This document shows positions 1 through 11,959 of a DNA stretch of 64,000 bases, piece after piece. The translations under genes were made by a program, and so were the position numbers. The notes beneath the pieces were generated by a model. That model was not told the origin of the DNA, made no database searches, and saw nothing but the letters and a program-made list of their open reading frames with translations. The stretch comes from Bufo bufo (Eukaryota > Chordata > Amphibia > Anura > Bufonidae). Position 1 is the first letter of the stretch. Each line of letters opens with the position of its first letter. The stretch spans positions 334,458,294 through 334,522,293 of the forward strand of contig NC_053390.1 in NCBI RefSeq assembly GCF_905171765.1. Reading direction: 5' to 3'.

Positions 1-59
1 AAAAAGAGAAAAAAATAAAAATGTATATATTAATAAGTAAATAACTACATACAATCATA

Positions 60-385
60 TCAGAACTTCCAGCCGTCCCATATCTTAATCCATTTCTCTA
101 ATCCACCTCTCTGCTTATAAAGAATCCGTTCATAGTTTTTAACCTTATTAACCAGGTTTATCCAATTATTTACCTCTGGGGCATGGCGTGCGAACCAGCT
201 CCGACTGATCAGGAGTCTGGCCAATAGCAGTATTCTGCCTAATAAGATCTTTTGAAATTTATGGCTACTCAATATCGAAATATCGTTCAGTAGAAACAAT
301 TGTGGCTCAAGAGGGATCCGTATTTTTAATTTGTGGGTGAGGAGATTATTAATACCATTCCAGTATGCTCCAAGTTCTGGGCATG
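60..385 (-). pseudogene. LINE (Tx1/L1-like) ORF2 C-terminal fragment
   Basis: This is an open minus-strand stretch whose translation resembles the far C-terminus of L1/Tx1-group ORF2 proteins. It begins near a YWNGI motif, has a hydrophobic helix rich in leucine and arginine (LLLARLLISRSW), and ends in a Trp-rich basic tail. In intact elements this region follows the reverse transcriptase and has no catalytic residues. The endonuclease and RT are absent because the reading runs into the minisatellite at about 386. The stop lies at 60-62 and is followed in the element's sense by AT-rich sequence (1-59). Family assignment rests on overall pattern and not on a diagnostic motif, so it is moderately certain. 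It could be another LINE clade. Confidence 0.5.
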
Positions 386-1395
386 CCACACTGTTAAGGG
401 GGATCTGTGAATTACACACTTATGGGGGATGTGTGCATGACACTGCAATGGGGATCTCTGGTTGACACTGTTATGGGGGTCTGTGGATGGCACACTGATA
501 TGGAGGATCTGTGGATGGCAGACTGTTATGGAGGATAAGTGGGTGACATAGTTATGGAGGATCTGTGGATGACACACTGTTATGCATGATCTGTGGATGA
601 CACTGTTATGGGGGATCTGTGGATGACAGTGTTATGGGGTATATGTGGATGACACTGTTATGGGTGGTCTGTGGATGACAAACTGCTATGGGAGATCTGT
701 GGATGACACACTGTTATGGGAGATCTGTGGATGACACACTGTTATGGGAGATCTGTGGATGACACACTGTTATGGGGGATCTGTGGATAACATATTGTTA
801 TTGAATATCTGTGGGTGACACAATGTTCCTGGAGATGATGTTATGATGGATCTGTGAATGACACTATTTTGAGGGATCTGTGCAGGACACCCTGGTTTGG
901 GGATCTGTGAATGACACTGTGATTGGGGATCTGTGGATGACACACTTATGGGGGATTTATCGATGTCACTGTTATGGGGATCTGTGGTTGACACACTGTT
1001 ATGCGGCATCTGTGGATGACAGACTGTTATGGGGGATCTGTGGATTACACTGTTATGGGGGATCTGTGGATTACACTGTTATGGGGGATCTGTGGATTAC
1101 ACTGTTATGGGGATCTGTGGATGACACACTGTTATGGGGGATCTGTGTATGACACACTGTTATGGAGGATCTGTTGATGGAACTTTTATGGGGGATCTGT
1201 CGATGACACTGTTATAGGGGATCTGTGGATGACACACTGTTATGGAAGGTCTGTGGATGACACAATGTTATGGGGGATCTGTGGATGACACACTGTTATG
1301 GGGGATCTGTGGATGACACAATGTTACTGGGGATCTGTGAATAACACTTTTATGGGGGATCTATGAATGGCACACTGCTAAGGGGGATCTGTGGA
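386..1395. repeat. Minisatellite block 1, about 27-bp unit
   Basis: Tandem degenerate copies of a unit with core GGGGGATCTGTGGATGACAC followed by ACTGTTAT. Some units lack three bases (GACACTG in place of GACACACTG), so the period alternates between about 24 and 28 bp. Copies differ by scattered substitutions, as in an old VNTR. Open frames on both strands here are products of the repeat and not genes. Confidence 0.9.
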
Positions 1396-2226
1396 TTTCT
1401 TATATAAATCACAGAAAAAAATGCACCAAACGGATATGCCACTGACTATACTAGCTAGTCATACAAGCAGATATTAAAAGCTGAGACTTTTGCCAATATA
1501 TTCCTGTCAGGAACATATCGGAGCCCATCATGCACCACGTCACGGTCTCTCAGCATGGCAAGAGTCCTACCACTACTCTAACTATGGTGTGAACACGGTC
1601 TGAAGGTGATGAAATCCAGCTCACAGCCAAGCTTTCACACAACCGAATAGCAGGACAACTAATGCAATGTGAACAAAGCAAGACTGTAAGCCACACCCAT
1701 ATCAGACCGTGTGATGGAAGTTACCAGGTGCAAAAGAATGTTTAAATGCCAGGTAAAGGCACATTCAATACATATAAAACAAAATCACAGAAAAATAGTG
1801 GCAAATATGGGGGAACTGTTTAAACCCCAAAAACTGTAGCGTGTTTTTCATTGGGAGAGCAGTCCCACCGCATGTGGACCGCAGCAAACGACCATACCTA
1901 GCAAAAAAATGCGTACAATGGAGGATGCCGGCGCGGTCCACATGCACCACAAAGGCATCCTACACAAAACGGAGCATTGTGCGGATGAAAATATAATTAT
2001 ATAAATCAAAGAAAAAAATGCACCAAACGGATATGCCACTGACTATACTAGCTAGTCATACAAGCAGATATTAAAAGCTGAGACTTTTGCCAATATATTC
2101 CTGTCAGGAACATATCGGAGCCCATCATGCACCACATGCGGTGGGACTGCTCCCCCAGTGAAAAACACGCTACAGTGTTTGGGGTTTGAGCAGTTCCCCC
2201 ATATTTGCCACTATATTTCTGTGATT
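1396..2226. repeat. Rearranged interspersed repeat inserted in the minisatellite
   Basis: An 830-bp block separates two runs of the minisatellite, so it looks inserted. Its outer ends are inverted (AAATCACAGAAA near 1408 and TTTCTGTGATTT near 2215). A segment of about 130 bp at 1408-1540 is repeated directly at 1999-2134. A segment at 1782-1873 recurs inverted at 2134-2225. No coding capacity is evident. It looks like a non-autonomous element or a composite of two overlapping copies; the family is not recognised. Confidence 0.6.
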
Positions 2227-3608
2227 TTGGATCTGTGGATGACACTGTTAATGTGGGATCTGTGGATGACACACTCATGGGACATGTGTAGATGACACTG
2301 TAATGGGGGATCTCTGGGTGACACTGTTATGGGTGTCTGTGGATGATAGACTGTTATAGTGGATCTGTGGATGGGACTGTTATGGAGGATCAGTGGGTAA
2401 AATAGTTATGGGGGATCTGTGGATGACACACTGTTTTGGGGATCTATAGATGACACACTATTATGGAGGATGTGTGGATGACAGACTGTTATGGGGGATC
2501 TGTGGATGGCACTGTTATGGGGTCTTTGGATGACACATTGCTATGGGAGATCTGTGGATGACACACTGTTATGGGGGATCTGTGGATGACACTGTTATGG
2601 GGATCTGTAGATGACACACTTATGCGGGATATGAGGATAACACTATTATGGGGATCTCTGGGTGACTGTCACGGCCTCTGTGGTGTGCGCCGTGACACGG
2701 TTGCCGTGCATGCTGTTAAGGGGATCTGTGGATGTCACACTGTTATGGAGGATCTGTGGATGACACACTGTTATGGGATATCTGTGGATGACACTGTTAT
2801 GGGGGATCTCTGGATGGCACACTGTTAAGGGGGATCTGTGGATGACACACTGTTATGGAGGATCTGTGGATGACACACTTATGGGGGATGTATGGATGAC
2901 GATGTTATGGGGGATCTCTGGGTGACACCGTCATAGGGGTCTGTGGATGACACACTGTTATGGAGGATCTGTGGATGACAGACTTATAAAGGATCTGTGG
3001 ATGACACACTGTTATGGGAGATCTGTGGATGACACTTTGTTATGGGAGATCTGTGGATGACACACTGTTATGGGAGATCTGTGGATGACAGACTGTTATA
3101 GGGGATCTGTGGATGACATTGTTATGGGGGATCTCTGGATGGTACACTGTTAAGGGGGATGTGTGGATGACACTGTTATGCAGGATATGTGGATGACACA
3201 CTGTTAAGGGGGATCTGTGGATGACACTTATGGGGGATGTGTTGATGTCACTTTAATGGGGATCTCTGGGTGACACTGTTATGGGGTCTGTGGATGGCAC
3301 ACTGTTATGGAAGATCTAAGGGTGACAGACTGTTAAGGGGGATCTGTGGATGGCACTGTTATGGATGATCAGTGGGTGACATTGTTATGGGGATCTGTGG
3401 ATGACACACTGGTATGGGGGATCTGTGGATGGCACTGTTATGGGTGATCTCTAGATGACACACTTATGGGGGATATGAGGATGACAATTATGGGGGTTTT
3501 GTGGATGACACACTGTTATGGGGGATCTGTGGATGGCATTGGTTTGGGGGATCTGTGGATGACACAATCATGGAGGATATGAGGATGACGCTGTTATGGG
3601 GAATCTCT
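2227..3608. repeat. Minisatellite block 2
   Basis: Continues the same GGGGATCTGTGGATGACAC unit as block 1 in the same orientation. It contains a short foreign fragment at 2668-2716 that matches the left edge of the next insertion. Confidence 0.88.
2668..2716. repeat. Captured fragment of the 3609-5609 insert
   Basis: About 49 bp beginning GTCACGGCCTCTGTGGTGTG sits between minisatellite units and matches the start of the insert at 3617 with only a few differences. Both copies follow the same unit variant (ATCTCTGGGTGACT), so they share one original junction. Here the insert stops after about 50 bp and the minisatellite resumes. Confidence 0.75.
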
Positions 3609-5609
3609 GGGTGACTGTCACAGCCTCTGTGGTGTGTGCCGTGACACGGTTGCCTTGTATGCTGTTGCCAGCGGCAACATGTTGTTACTGCAGCATGTAG
3701 GTGCCTCCTCCTTTCTCCTGGGGCCTTTCCTGTCTGGTGCAAGAGGCTTTTTTTATCCAGCTCGTGGGGATTTAGGTGTGTCCTGAGGTGTGGTCACGAG
3801 GTTTATATTGCCTGTGGCCTGTTGGCTGGGTTCAGTGTGCAGTACGCAGCCCTGCAGGGTATTGCGATTGTGAGGTCACGATTACTAGGCAAACGATGGT
3901 TGCTCTGGGTTACTCACAGTTTATAGGGGGACCCTGGGCAGGCATACAGCAGTGATAGAGAGGCTGGCACAGTAGTCCTCTGGGGCACTCTCTGTATATA
4001 GGGACCAGGCCTGATGGTGGGTGAGGTGCCCTGGATGTTGCAGATGTTTAATGTGCCAGGGGCAAGGTCCCTTTAAGGTTCGTGACGCCAGTGCCTGTAA
4101 CGGTGGCACACCGGTTGAAGATAGGAATAATTGAGGAACACGATGTTGTGGTGAACCAAAACTTCCTTTACTGGAAACAGTTAACTTTATACAGTCTTTG
4201 GTAAAGTTCCATATGACAGCAGCAGTTATAAGCAGGATATATGTATATATATATATATATATAAATATATATATATGTTCTTGCAAGATACTCAGAGGGT
4301 AAAAACACTTACAGACCAGGCTGCACCTTTCCTCAGAAATCCTGTGTACTATTCCTCAGAACTCCTGGCTGTCTTTATCCCAAGGCCCATATGCCCTAAT
4401 GCTGGCTTTATCCTTGGTAGAAAACCTCTTCAGGCATATATCCTTGCTTTAGGTAAAATACTTCTGCCCTTCAGCTCTCTGGTTCAGCTGGCAACACTTC
4501 TGCTCTGCTCTGTATTTGATTATGGGAACCTGGTTTCTCAGGAGGCAACTCTTCCCCTGGTGACAATCTTCTGAGCTAACTCTGGCTCATTATCTTCAGG
4601 CAGGCTGATCCACACTTGCTAGCCTCCTGGTGTCAACTAGAAACCTGGGCTGTCTAGTTGCATGTCAGAGCCTGCACCTCAGCCCCACTCTGGCTAAAGT
4701 GTCTTCTGGCCTCTGACTCTACACTACTTTCCCTGAACAGGACCTGACTATTTTTATTAGGGGTTCCCTAGCTCCCTCTACTGGCTTGGAGGTAGAACTA
4801 CACCCTAACAGGCCTGATACTCAGATAAACAGGGAATTACACATAAAAGCATAGCAATACACATTAAAATGTGGTATAAAATACAATGCCACTGTTCCAC
4901 AGGAGGTGGAGTACGACGTGGCCCAATTGACCCTTGTGTAGTGCCCACATTTACCTAGTGGGACACTACAAGTGTTCCTCCAGCCTTGCTGTGTGCTAGA
5001 GCTGTGCTCCTGCCCGGCCTCTACCATCTGCCCAGTGCTTGTGGGCCACCTTGTGGAACATCAAGGTCATCTATGTCATCCCGTTGTCTACCTTCCATTC
5101 ACTACCATTTCATATGTTTGGTGAGGTTTATGTATGGGTGGTTGTTGTCTTGTCTAGTGGTTGTTACATGTCTGGTCTGTTGGTGTCTGTAGTCAAGCAT
5201 GTTTGCTAGACATGTTCTCTGTGTGGTGGACCTCCGGATGGGGGTCTCAGGGTTCCCCCGTGTGCAGCTCTGCTGGCGGCCGCCATGTATCCTGTCTGCA
5301 TGGGGTTGCGGTCGCCGTTGTTTGCCGCGGCAGTTAATTGCGAGTTGTTTCTGGGCTCTTACCTACCAATGCAGAAGCTGTGCACTGTATGTCCCTTCCC
5401 TTGCAACTAGGCCATGAGAGACTCCTGTTTATCCGTGTCTGGGATGAACAGGTTGTCTCAGCCGCTTCCCTATTTTAAAGGATTATCAGGGCGACTCAGG
5501 GTCAAAGTTTCCTGGTTATGAGCTGTCCTACCATCCAGGTCTGCTTATATGGTGAGGAGTAAGGGCGAGGATTAGGGAAGCATTAGGAGGTGACTTGCTC
5601 CCTGTCCTC
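3609..5609. other. 2-kb insert within the minisatellite, no gene recognised
   Basis: Non-repetitive, moderately GC-rich sequence flanked on both sides by the same minisatellite, so it is most simply an insertion. It holds a TA-rich microsatellite at 4236-4274. Reading frames are short (121 codons or less) and low in recognisable domains. I found neither clear terminal repeats nor a target duplication. An old, truncated retroelement is possible but not supported. Confidence 0.5.
4236..4274. repeat. (TA)n microsatellite
   Basis: Run of ATATGTATATATATAT-type dinucleotides. Confidence 0.95.
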
Positions 5610-6603
5610 TGGGGCATCTGTGGATTACATTGTTATGGGGGATCTGTGGATGACACACTGTTATGCGAAATATGTGGATGACACACAGTTATGGAGGATC
5701 TGTGGATGGCACTGTTTTGGAGGATCTGTGGATGACACTGTTATGGAGGATCTGTGGGTGACACACTGTTATAGGGGATCTGTGGGTGACACACTGTTAT
5801 AGGGGATCTGTGGGTGACACACTGTTATAGGGGATCTGTGGGTGACACACTGTTATAGGGGATCTGTGGGTGACACACTGTTATAGGGGATCTGTGGGTG
5901 ACACACTGTTATGGGGGATCTGTGGATGACACACTGTTATGGAAGATCTGTGGCTGACACACTGTTATGAGAGATCTGTGGCTGACACACTGTTATGGGA
6001 GATCTGTGGCTGACACACTGTTATGGGAGATCTGGGGATGACACACTGTTACGGGAGATCTGGGGATGACACAATGATACGGGAGATCTGGGAATGACAC
6101 AATGTTACGGGAGATCTGGGGATGACACAATGTTACGGGAGATCTGGGGATGACACAATGTTACGCAAGATCTGTGGATGACACAATGTTACGCAAGATC
6201 TGTGGATGACTCAATGTTATGGGGATCTGTGGATGACACTGTTATGGGGTATCTCTGGGTGACACTGTTATGGGGATCTGTGGTTGATACACTGTAATTG
6301 AGCATCTGTGGATGACACTGTTATGGAGGATCTGTGGATGACACTGTTATGGAGGATCTGTCGATGACACTGTTATGGGGCATATGTGGATGACCTTGTT
6401 ATGGGGGGTCTATGGAATGCACACTGTTATGGGGGGTCTGTGGAATGCACACTGTTATGGGGGATCTGTGGATGACACAATGTAATGGGGGATCTGTGGA
6501 TGACACACTGTTATGGAGGATCTGTGGATGACACACTGTTATGGGGGATCTGTGGATGACACACTGTTATGGGGGATCTGTGGATGACACACTATTATGG
6601 GGA
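5610..6603. repeat. Minisatellite block 3
   Basis: Third block of the same minisatellite. Part of it (about 5760-5910) is a run of almost identical units carrying GGGTGACACACTGTTATAGG, which points to recent local expansion. The run at 6040-6210 shares an ACGGGAGATC variant. Confidence 0.9.
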
Positions 6604-6634
6604 ATCTGGCTGTGATACGGCCACAATGTGTGAC

Positions 6635-6648
6635 ATAGTTTTACAGAT
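6635..6648 (+). repeat. 14-bp direct repeat, left of the palindrome
   Basis: ATAGTTTTACAGAT occurs here and identically at 9698-9711, at the two outer edges of the inverted 522-bp array. It has the position of a target-site duplication or a recombination scar. Confidence 0.8.
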
Positions 6649-8237
6649 ACAAACGGAAAATGCAAATGTGATCGCACACTACATCCAGCACTCTGCCCTC
6701 CATGCTGGATGAGACATTGGTTTATATTTTGGCCAAAGCATAGTAAGCCACTCACCGCGTCAAGGCTGTCTCATGAGTGGTCCCTAACTCTTGTTCCTAC
6801 CTGTTCATGGGCCATGACAGCCACATAAAATCCAGGGAATGCAGGTCAGCATGCAAGCCAAGTACACTTTGCTTGTAACCCCGTCCGGTGCCATTACAGC
6901 TTTCATCGGATCCAGGGATGCAAGTACCAACATGCATGCTGAACCTACCATATACTTCTCCTGGAGCCAGATGGCTAATGGTAGGTTCTATACAAGCAGA
7001 CTCAGTTTTATACTGACTTTAAAACCAGCCTCAAGGACAGATTAACTGGTCAGGTGTGCAATGACTCCAAGGAGATCGCCACGCCTCCAATATATACTAC
7101 AAAGAAAAAAATAAGGGGTTGGGTCAGCACAACCTGCTGCAGGTGCAGATCACTATGGCGAAATACATATACAAACGGAAAATGCAAATGTGATCGCACA
7201 CTACATCCAGCACTCTGCCCTCCATGCTGGATGAGACATTGGTTTATATTTTGGCCAAAGCATAGTAAGCCACTCACCGCGTCAAGGCTGTCTCATGAGT
7301 GGTCCCTAACTCTTGTTCCTACCTGTTCATGGGCCATGACAGCCACATAAAATCCAGGGAATGCAGGTCAGCATGCAAGCCAAGTACACTTTGCTTGTAA
7401 CCCCGTCCGGTGCCATTACAGCTTTCATCGGATCCAGGGATGCAAGTACCAACATGCATGCTGAACCTACCATATACTTCTCCTGGAGCCAGATGGCTAA
7501 TGGTAGGTTCTATACAAGCAGACTCAGTTTTATACTGACTTTAAAACCAGCCTCAAGGACAGATTAACTGGTCAGGTGTGCAATGACTCCAAGGGATCGC
7601 CACGCCTCCAATATATACTACAAAGAAAAAAATAAGGGGTTGGGTCAGCACAACCTGCTGCAGGTGCAGATCACTATGGCGAAATACATATACAAACGGA
7701 AAATGCAAATGTGATCGCACACTACATCCAGCACTCTGCCCTCCATGCTGGATGAGACATTGGTTTATATTTTGGCCAAAGCATAGTAAGCCACTCACCG
7801 CGTCAAGGCTGTCTCATGAGTGGTCCCTAACTCTTGTTCCTACCTGTTCATGGGCCATGACAGCCACATAAAATCCAGGGAATGCAGGTCAGCATGCAAG
7901 CCAAGTACACTTTGCTTGTAACCCCGTCCGGTGCCATTACAGCTTTCATCGGATCCAGGGATGCAAGTACCAACATGCATGCTGAACCTACCATATACTT
8001 CTCCTGGAGCCAGATGGCTAATGGTAGGTTCTATACAAGCAGACTCAGTTTTATACTGACTTTAAAACCAGCCTCAAGGACAGATTAACTGGTCAGGTGT
8101 GCAATGACTCCAAGGAGATCGCCACGCCTCCACGCCTCCAATATATACTACAAAGAAAAAAATAAGGGGTTGGGTCAGCACAACCTGCTGCAGGTGCAGA
8201 TCACTATGGCGAAATACATATACAAACGGAAAATGCA
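6648..8237 (+). repeat. Tandem 522-bp units, forward arm (3 copies)
   Basis: Three head-to-tail copies with a period of 521-522 bp; marker positions 6839, 7361 and 7882 share the same start. Copies are almost identical: the second lacks two bases near 7591, and the third has an eight-base duplication (CGCCTCCA) near 8125. Each unit holds a short internal inverted repeat around GAACCTACCATATACTTCTC. The 68- to 98-codon frames recur because the DNA recurs; I see no protein domain. The arm breaks off at about 8237 inside a fourth unit. Confidence 0.93.
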
Positions 8238-9697
8238 TGTATAGAACCTACCATTAGCCATCTGGCTCCAGGAGAAGTATATGGTAGGTTCAGCATGCAT
8301 GTTGGTACTTGCATCCCTGGATCCGATGAAAGCTGTAATGGCACCGGACGGGGTTACAAGCAAAGTGTACTTGGCTTGCATGCTGACCTGCATTCCCTGG
8401 ATTTTATGTGGCTGTCATGGCCCATGAACAGGTAGGAACAAGAGTTAGGGACCACTCATGAGACAGCCTTGACGCGGTGAGTGGCTTACTATGCTTTGGC
8501 CAAAATATAAACCAATGTCTCATCCAGCATGGAGGGCAGAGTGCTGGATGTAGTGTGCGATCACATTTGCATTTTCCGTTTGTATATGTATTTCGCCATA
8601 GTGATCTGCACCTGCAGCAGGTTGTGCTGACCCAACCCCTTATTTTTTTCTTTGTAGTATATATTGGAGGCGTGGCGATCTCCTTGGAGTCATTGCACAC
8701 CTGACCAGTTAATCTGTCCTTGAGGCTGGTTTTAAAGTCAGTATAAAACTGAGTCTGCTTGTATAGAACCTACCATTAGCCATCTGGCTCCAGGAGAAGT
8801 ATATGGTAGGTTCAGCATGCATGTTGGTACTTGCATCCCTGGATCCGATGAAAGCTGTAATGGCACCGGACGGGGTTACAAGCAAAGTGTACTTGGCTTG
8901 CATGCTGACCTGCATTCCCTGGATTTTATGTGGCTGTCATGGCCCATGAACAGGTAGGAACAAGAGTTAGGGACCACTCATGAGACAGCCTTGACGCGGT
9001 GAGTGGCTTACTATGCTTTGGCCAAAATATAAACCAATGTCTCATCCAGCATGGAGGGCAGAGTGCTGGATGTAGTGTGCGATCACATTTGCATTTTCCG
9101 TTTGTATATGTATTTCGCCATAGTGATCTGCACCTGCAGCAGGTTGTGCTGACCCAACCCCTTATTTTTTTCTTTGTAGTATATATTGGAGGCGTGGCGA
9201 TCTCCTTGGAGTCATTGCACACCTGACCAGTTAATCTGTCCTTGAGGCTGGTTTTAAAGTCAGTATAAAACTGAGTCTGCTTGTATAGAACCTACCATTA
9301 GCCATCTGGCTCCAGGAGAAGTATATGGTAGGTTCAGCATGCATGTTGGTACTTGCATCCCTGGATCCGATGAAAGCTGTAATGGCACCGGACGGGGTTA
9401 CAAGCAAAGTGTACTTGGCTTGCATGCTGACCTGCATTCCCTGGATTTTATGTGGCTGTCATGGCCCATGAACAGGTGGGAACAAGAGTTAGGGACCACT
9501 CATGAGACAGCCTTGACGCGGTGAGTGGCTTACTATGCTTTGGCCAAAATATAAACCAATGTCTCATCCAGCATGGAGGGCAGAGTGCTGGATGTAGTGT
9601 GCGATCACATTTGCATTTTCCGTTTGTATATGTATTTCGCCATAGTGATCTGCACCTGCAGCAGGTTGTGCTGACCCAACCCCTTATTTTTTTCTTT
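8238..9697 (-). repeat. Tandem 522-bp units, inverted arm
   Basis: The same unit in reverse orientation, about 2.8 copies (markers end at 8393, 8915 and 9437, period 522). At the junction the forward arm ends in AAATGCA and the reverse arm enters in mid-unit at TGTATAGAACC, so the structure is asymmetric and has almost no spacer. The last copy differs by one base (AACAGGTGGGAAC against AACAGGTAGGAAC). Confidence 0.93.
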
Positions 9698-9711
9698 ATA
9701 GTTTTACAGAT
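9698..9711 (+). repeat. 14-bp direct repeat, right of the palindrome
   Basis: Identical to 6635-6648 (ATAGTTTTACAGAT). Non-array sequence resumes immediately after it. Confidence 0.8.
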
Positions 9712-10690
9712 GCCTTTATTAGCAGCCCTGGTTTGCTCTCCCCCCCCCCCCCCCCCCCCCCAAGTACTGAAAAAAACATTGCTAATTTGGACCTCAGATT
9801 CTTAATCTATACTCCAATGCCCCCCCCCCCCCCCAATTAACAATGCAGACCACCTAAACAATGCCATGTTCAATAGTTTAACTAGAGCCCTCTTTGGCCC
9901 AGACAGCCATGCGGTTATTGAATGCAGCACGGCCACATCACAAGCAGCACAAGTCACGTCACAAGCACGCCATTTGGTGGTGTCCTAAGGAGCTCACACA
10001 ACTAACACAGCGAGCTCTACTGCGAGCACAGGGAGCACGCATGGGGGACACAGGGGAGCACACATGGGGAACACAGGGAGCATAGAGGGCACAGGCAGCG
10101 CACACAGGCGTCGCAGGGAGCTCACAGTGATAAATCACAAATCAGTTACCATCAGAACTTGAGGGCAGTGCAGGGCTGCTACAATGAGAGTGTGACCCCC
10201 AACAGCCCTGCACCCCCTCCTTCACAGACACTGCTGCATACTTTTTACTGGATGGACTTACCAGGTGCTTTCATAAGACAGGGTCCTGGGAGCTCCTGCA
10301 GTCCAGCAGCTGAGGTCAGTGCCTGGGGTTCAGATGCAGCAGAGGACCCAGTCATCCCAGTCTGGTTTTGGCCTTGCAGCCTAGAGCAAGTGCAGGCAAA
10401 GGATGGGGGCAGAGCTATGTTAGCTCCGCCCACACAGAATGTCCGATGCCTGTGGCAGCAGGATTCTAATGCTATGCTGTAACTGAGGTCTGGTGAGATG
10501 GGGAAACTATGCGGGGTGGACAGAAGCAGACCGCTGCAGCATGTTAGATTGCCAGTCAGGGAGCATATGGAGAAGATAAAAAAACTTAAAGGCTCCCACC
10601 GTCGGACCACTTAACTTTCAAGCAGCAGGGGGAAAGGGGGCCCTGGGTAATTGCCCTATTTTCTCCTCCCTAATGCTGGCCCTGCTTAAA
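9712..10690. other. Non-coding stretch with poly-C tracts
   Basis: Contains homopolymer C runs at 9740-9761 and 9820-9834, a short run of degenerate GGAGCACACATGGGGGACAC units near 10020-10090, and otherwise unique GC-moderate DNA. Overlapping frames of 107 and 121 codons on opposite strands at 10159-10610 show no domain and are not called. Confidence 0.5.
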
Positions 10691-11245
10691 GCTGAGGCAC
10701 ACTAACTTTATCACTTACAGAATGGATTAACTATTAATGTTAGTGCATTTCATAGTGATGCACACGGTGATGTATTACACCTGCCTTTAATACTGAGGCA
10801 TTGTAACTCTATTACTAACAGAACGGATTAACTATGAATGTCGGTGCACTGCACAGTAATGTACATGGTGATACACTCTCCCTGCAGTCTCCCTGCACCT
10901 TCCCTGCAATCTCCCTCTCCAATATAATGCATAAGCGCTTGCCATGTCTCTCCCTATGCTGAGCTCACAGGACAATGGCAGAGACCACACAGGATGAGGG
11001 TTTTTTAGAGCTATGATATCACAGGGGATGGCTACCTGTGGATTGGCTGGATGCATGGCATTATAGGTGATGTCATGTTATGGGGCTTGTCTCCTCTACA
11101 CTTACTTTCACTTTCTAACAAGTGCAGTCGCCATTTTTATTAAACTGATTTGTTATCACGAAGCGCGAGGAATTTGTTTAGAATCATCGTTTTCCTAAAC
11201 TTCAGACCGAATTCCAGTTCAAATGCTTCTCTTCCCAAACACTAA
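10691..11245. repeat. Dispersed repeat, copy 1 (hAT-like end)
   Basis: Shares GAGCGCTTGCCATGTCT-like and TCACAGGGGATGGCTA segments, in the same order and orientation, with 57390-57828. Its right end (CAAACACTA) corresponds to CAACACTA there, which resembles the inner edge of hAT inverted repeats. An internal duplication of about 115 bp lies at about 10710-10900. Probably a non-autonomous transposon relic. Confidence 0.5.
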
Positions 11246-11494
11246 CGAAAATGAAAAGAAAATATATAATTGCTGGCTCAGTAAGGCCAAAAACAGGCTG
11301 ATCACTAAGAGGTTAAACACACTGTTTGTTAGCACCGCCAACCATGCATTTACTCATAATGCCTGACAGTGTTATTCATTATTTGCTATTGCTGTCATTG
11401 CTTTTAAGAGCTTAGAAGGTGGGGGGAGAGAAAAGAGCAAAATTTGTAAAAATGAACAAAAAGATAAAATTTCTTTAAAAAAAACTCCTAGGAC

Positions 11495-11498
11495 ACTA
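11495..11498 (+). other. Target-site duplication, left (ACTA)
   Basis: The four bases before the 5' LTR start (TGTGAGGG) match the four bases after the last LTR base at 35628. A 4-bp duplication is the size made by gammaretrovirus-type integrases. Confidence 0.7.
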
Positions 11499-11959
11499 TG
11501 TGAGGGTTAAGACTCCATGTTGTGTCCTGAGCCTTCATGTTTGTATTTCATACTGCCATTTTACATTAACCGCCTCCAGACCGCCTAACGCAGGATCGCG
11601 TTCCGGAGGCGGCTCACTCAGGCAGAGTCACGCATCTACGCGTCATCTCGCGAGACGCAAGATTTCCTGTAAACGCGCGCACACAGGCACGCGCGTTCAC
11701 GGGAACTGCAGGTAAGCGAGTGGATCTACAGCCTGCCAGCGGCGATCGTTCGCTGGCAGGCTGTAGATGCGATTTTTTTTAACCCCTAACAGGTATATTA
11801 GACGCTGTTTTCATAACAGCGTCTAATATACCTGCTACCTGGTCCTCTGGTGGTCCCTTTTGCTTGGATCGACCACCAGAGGACACAGGCAGCTCTGTAA
11901 TAAGTAGCACCAAGCACCACACTACACTACACCCACCCCCTGTCACTTATTAACCCCTT

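Noticed and set aside
386..6603. Open frames of up to 90 codons with repeated GDLWMTH-like peptides
   Set aside because: They follow the minisatellite period on both strands; no start context or domain.
6839..9437. Six identical 68- to 98-codon frames beginning MQVSMQAKY or MCNDSKEIA
   Set aside because: They repeat because the 522-bp DNA unit repeats. There is no codon-level conservation beyond the DNA identity and no known domain.
10159..10610. Overlapping frames of 107 and 121 codons on opposite strands
   Set aside because: No homology-like motif, low complexity, mutual overlap; likely chance frames in GC-richer DNA.
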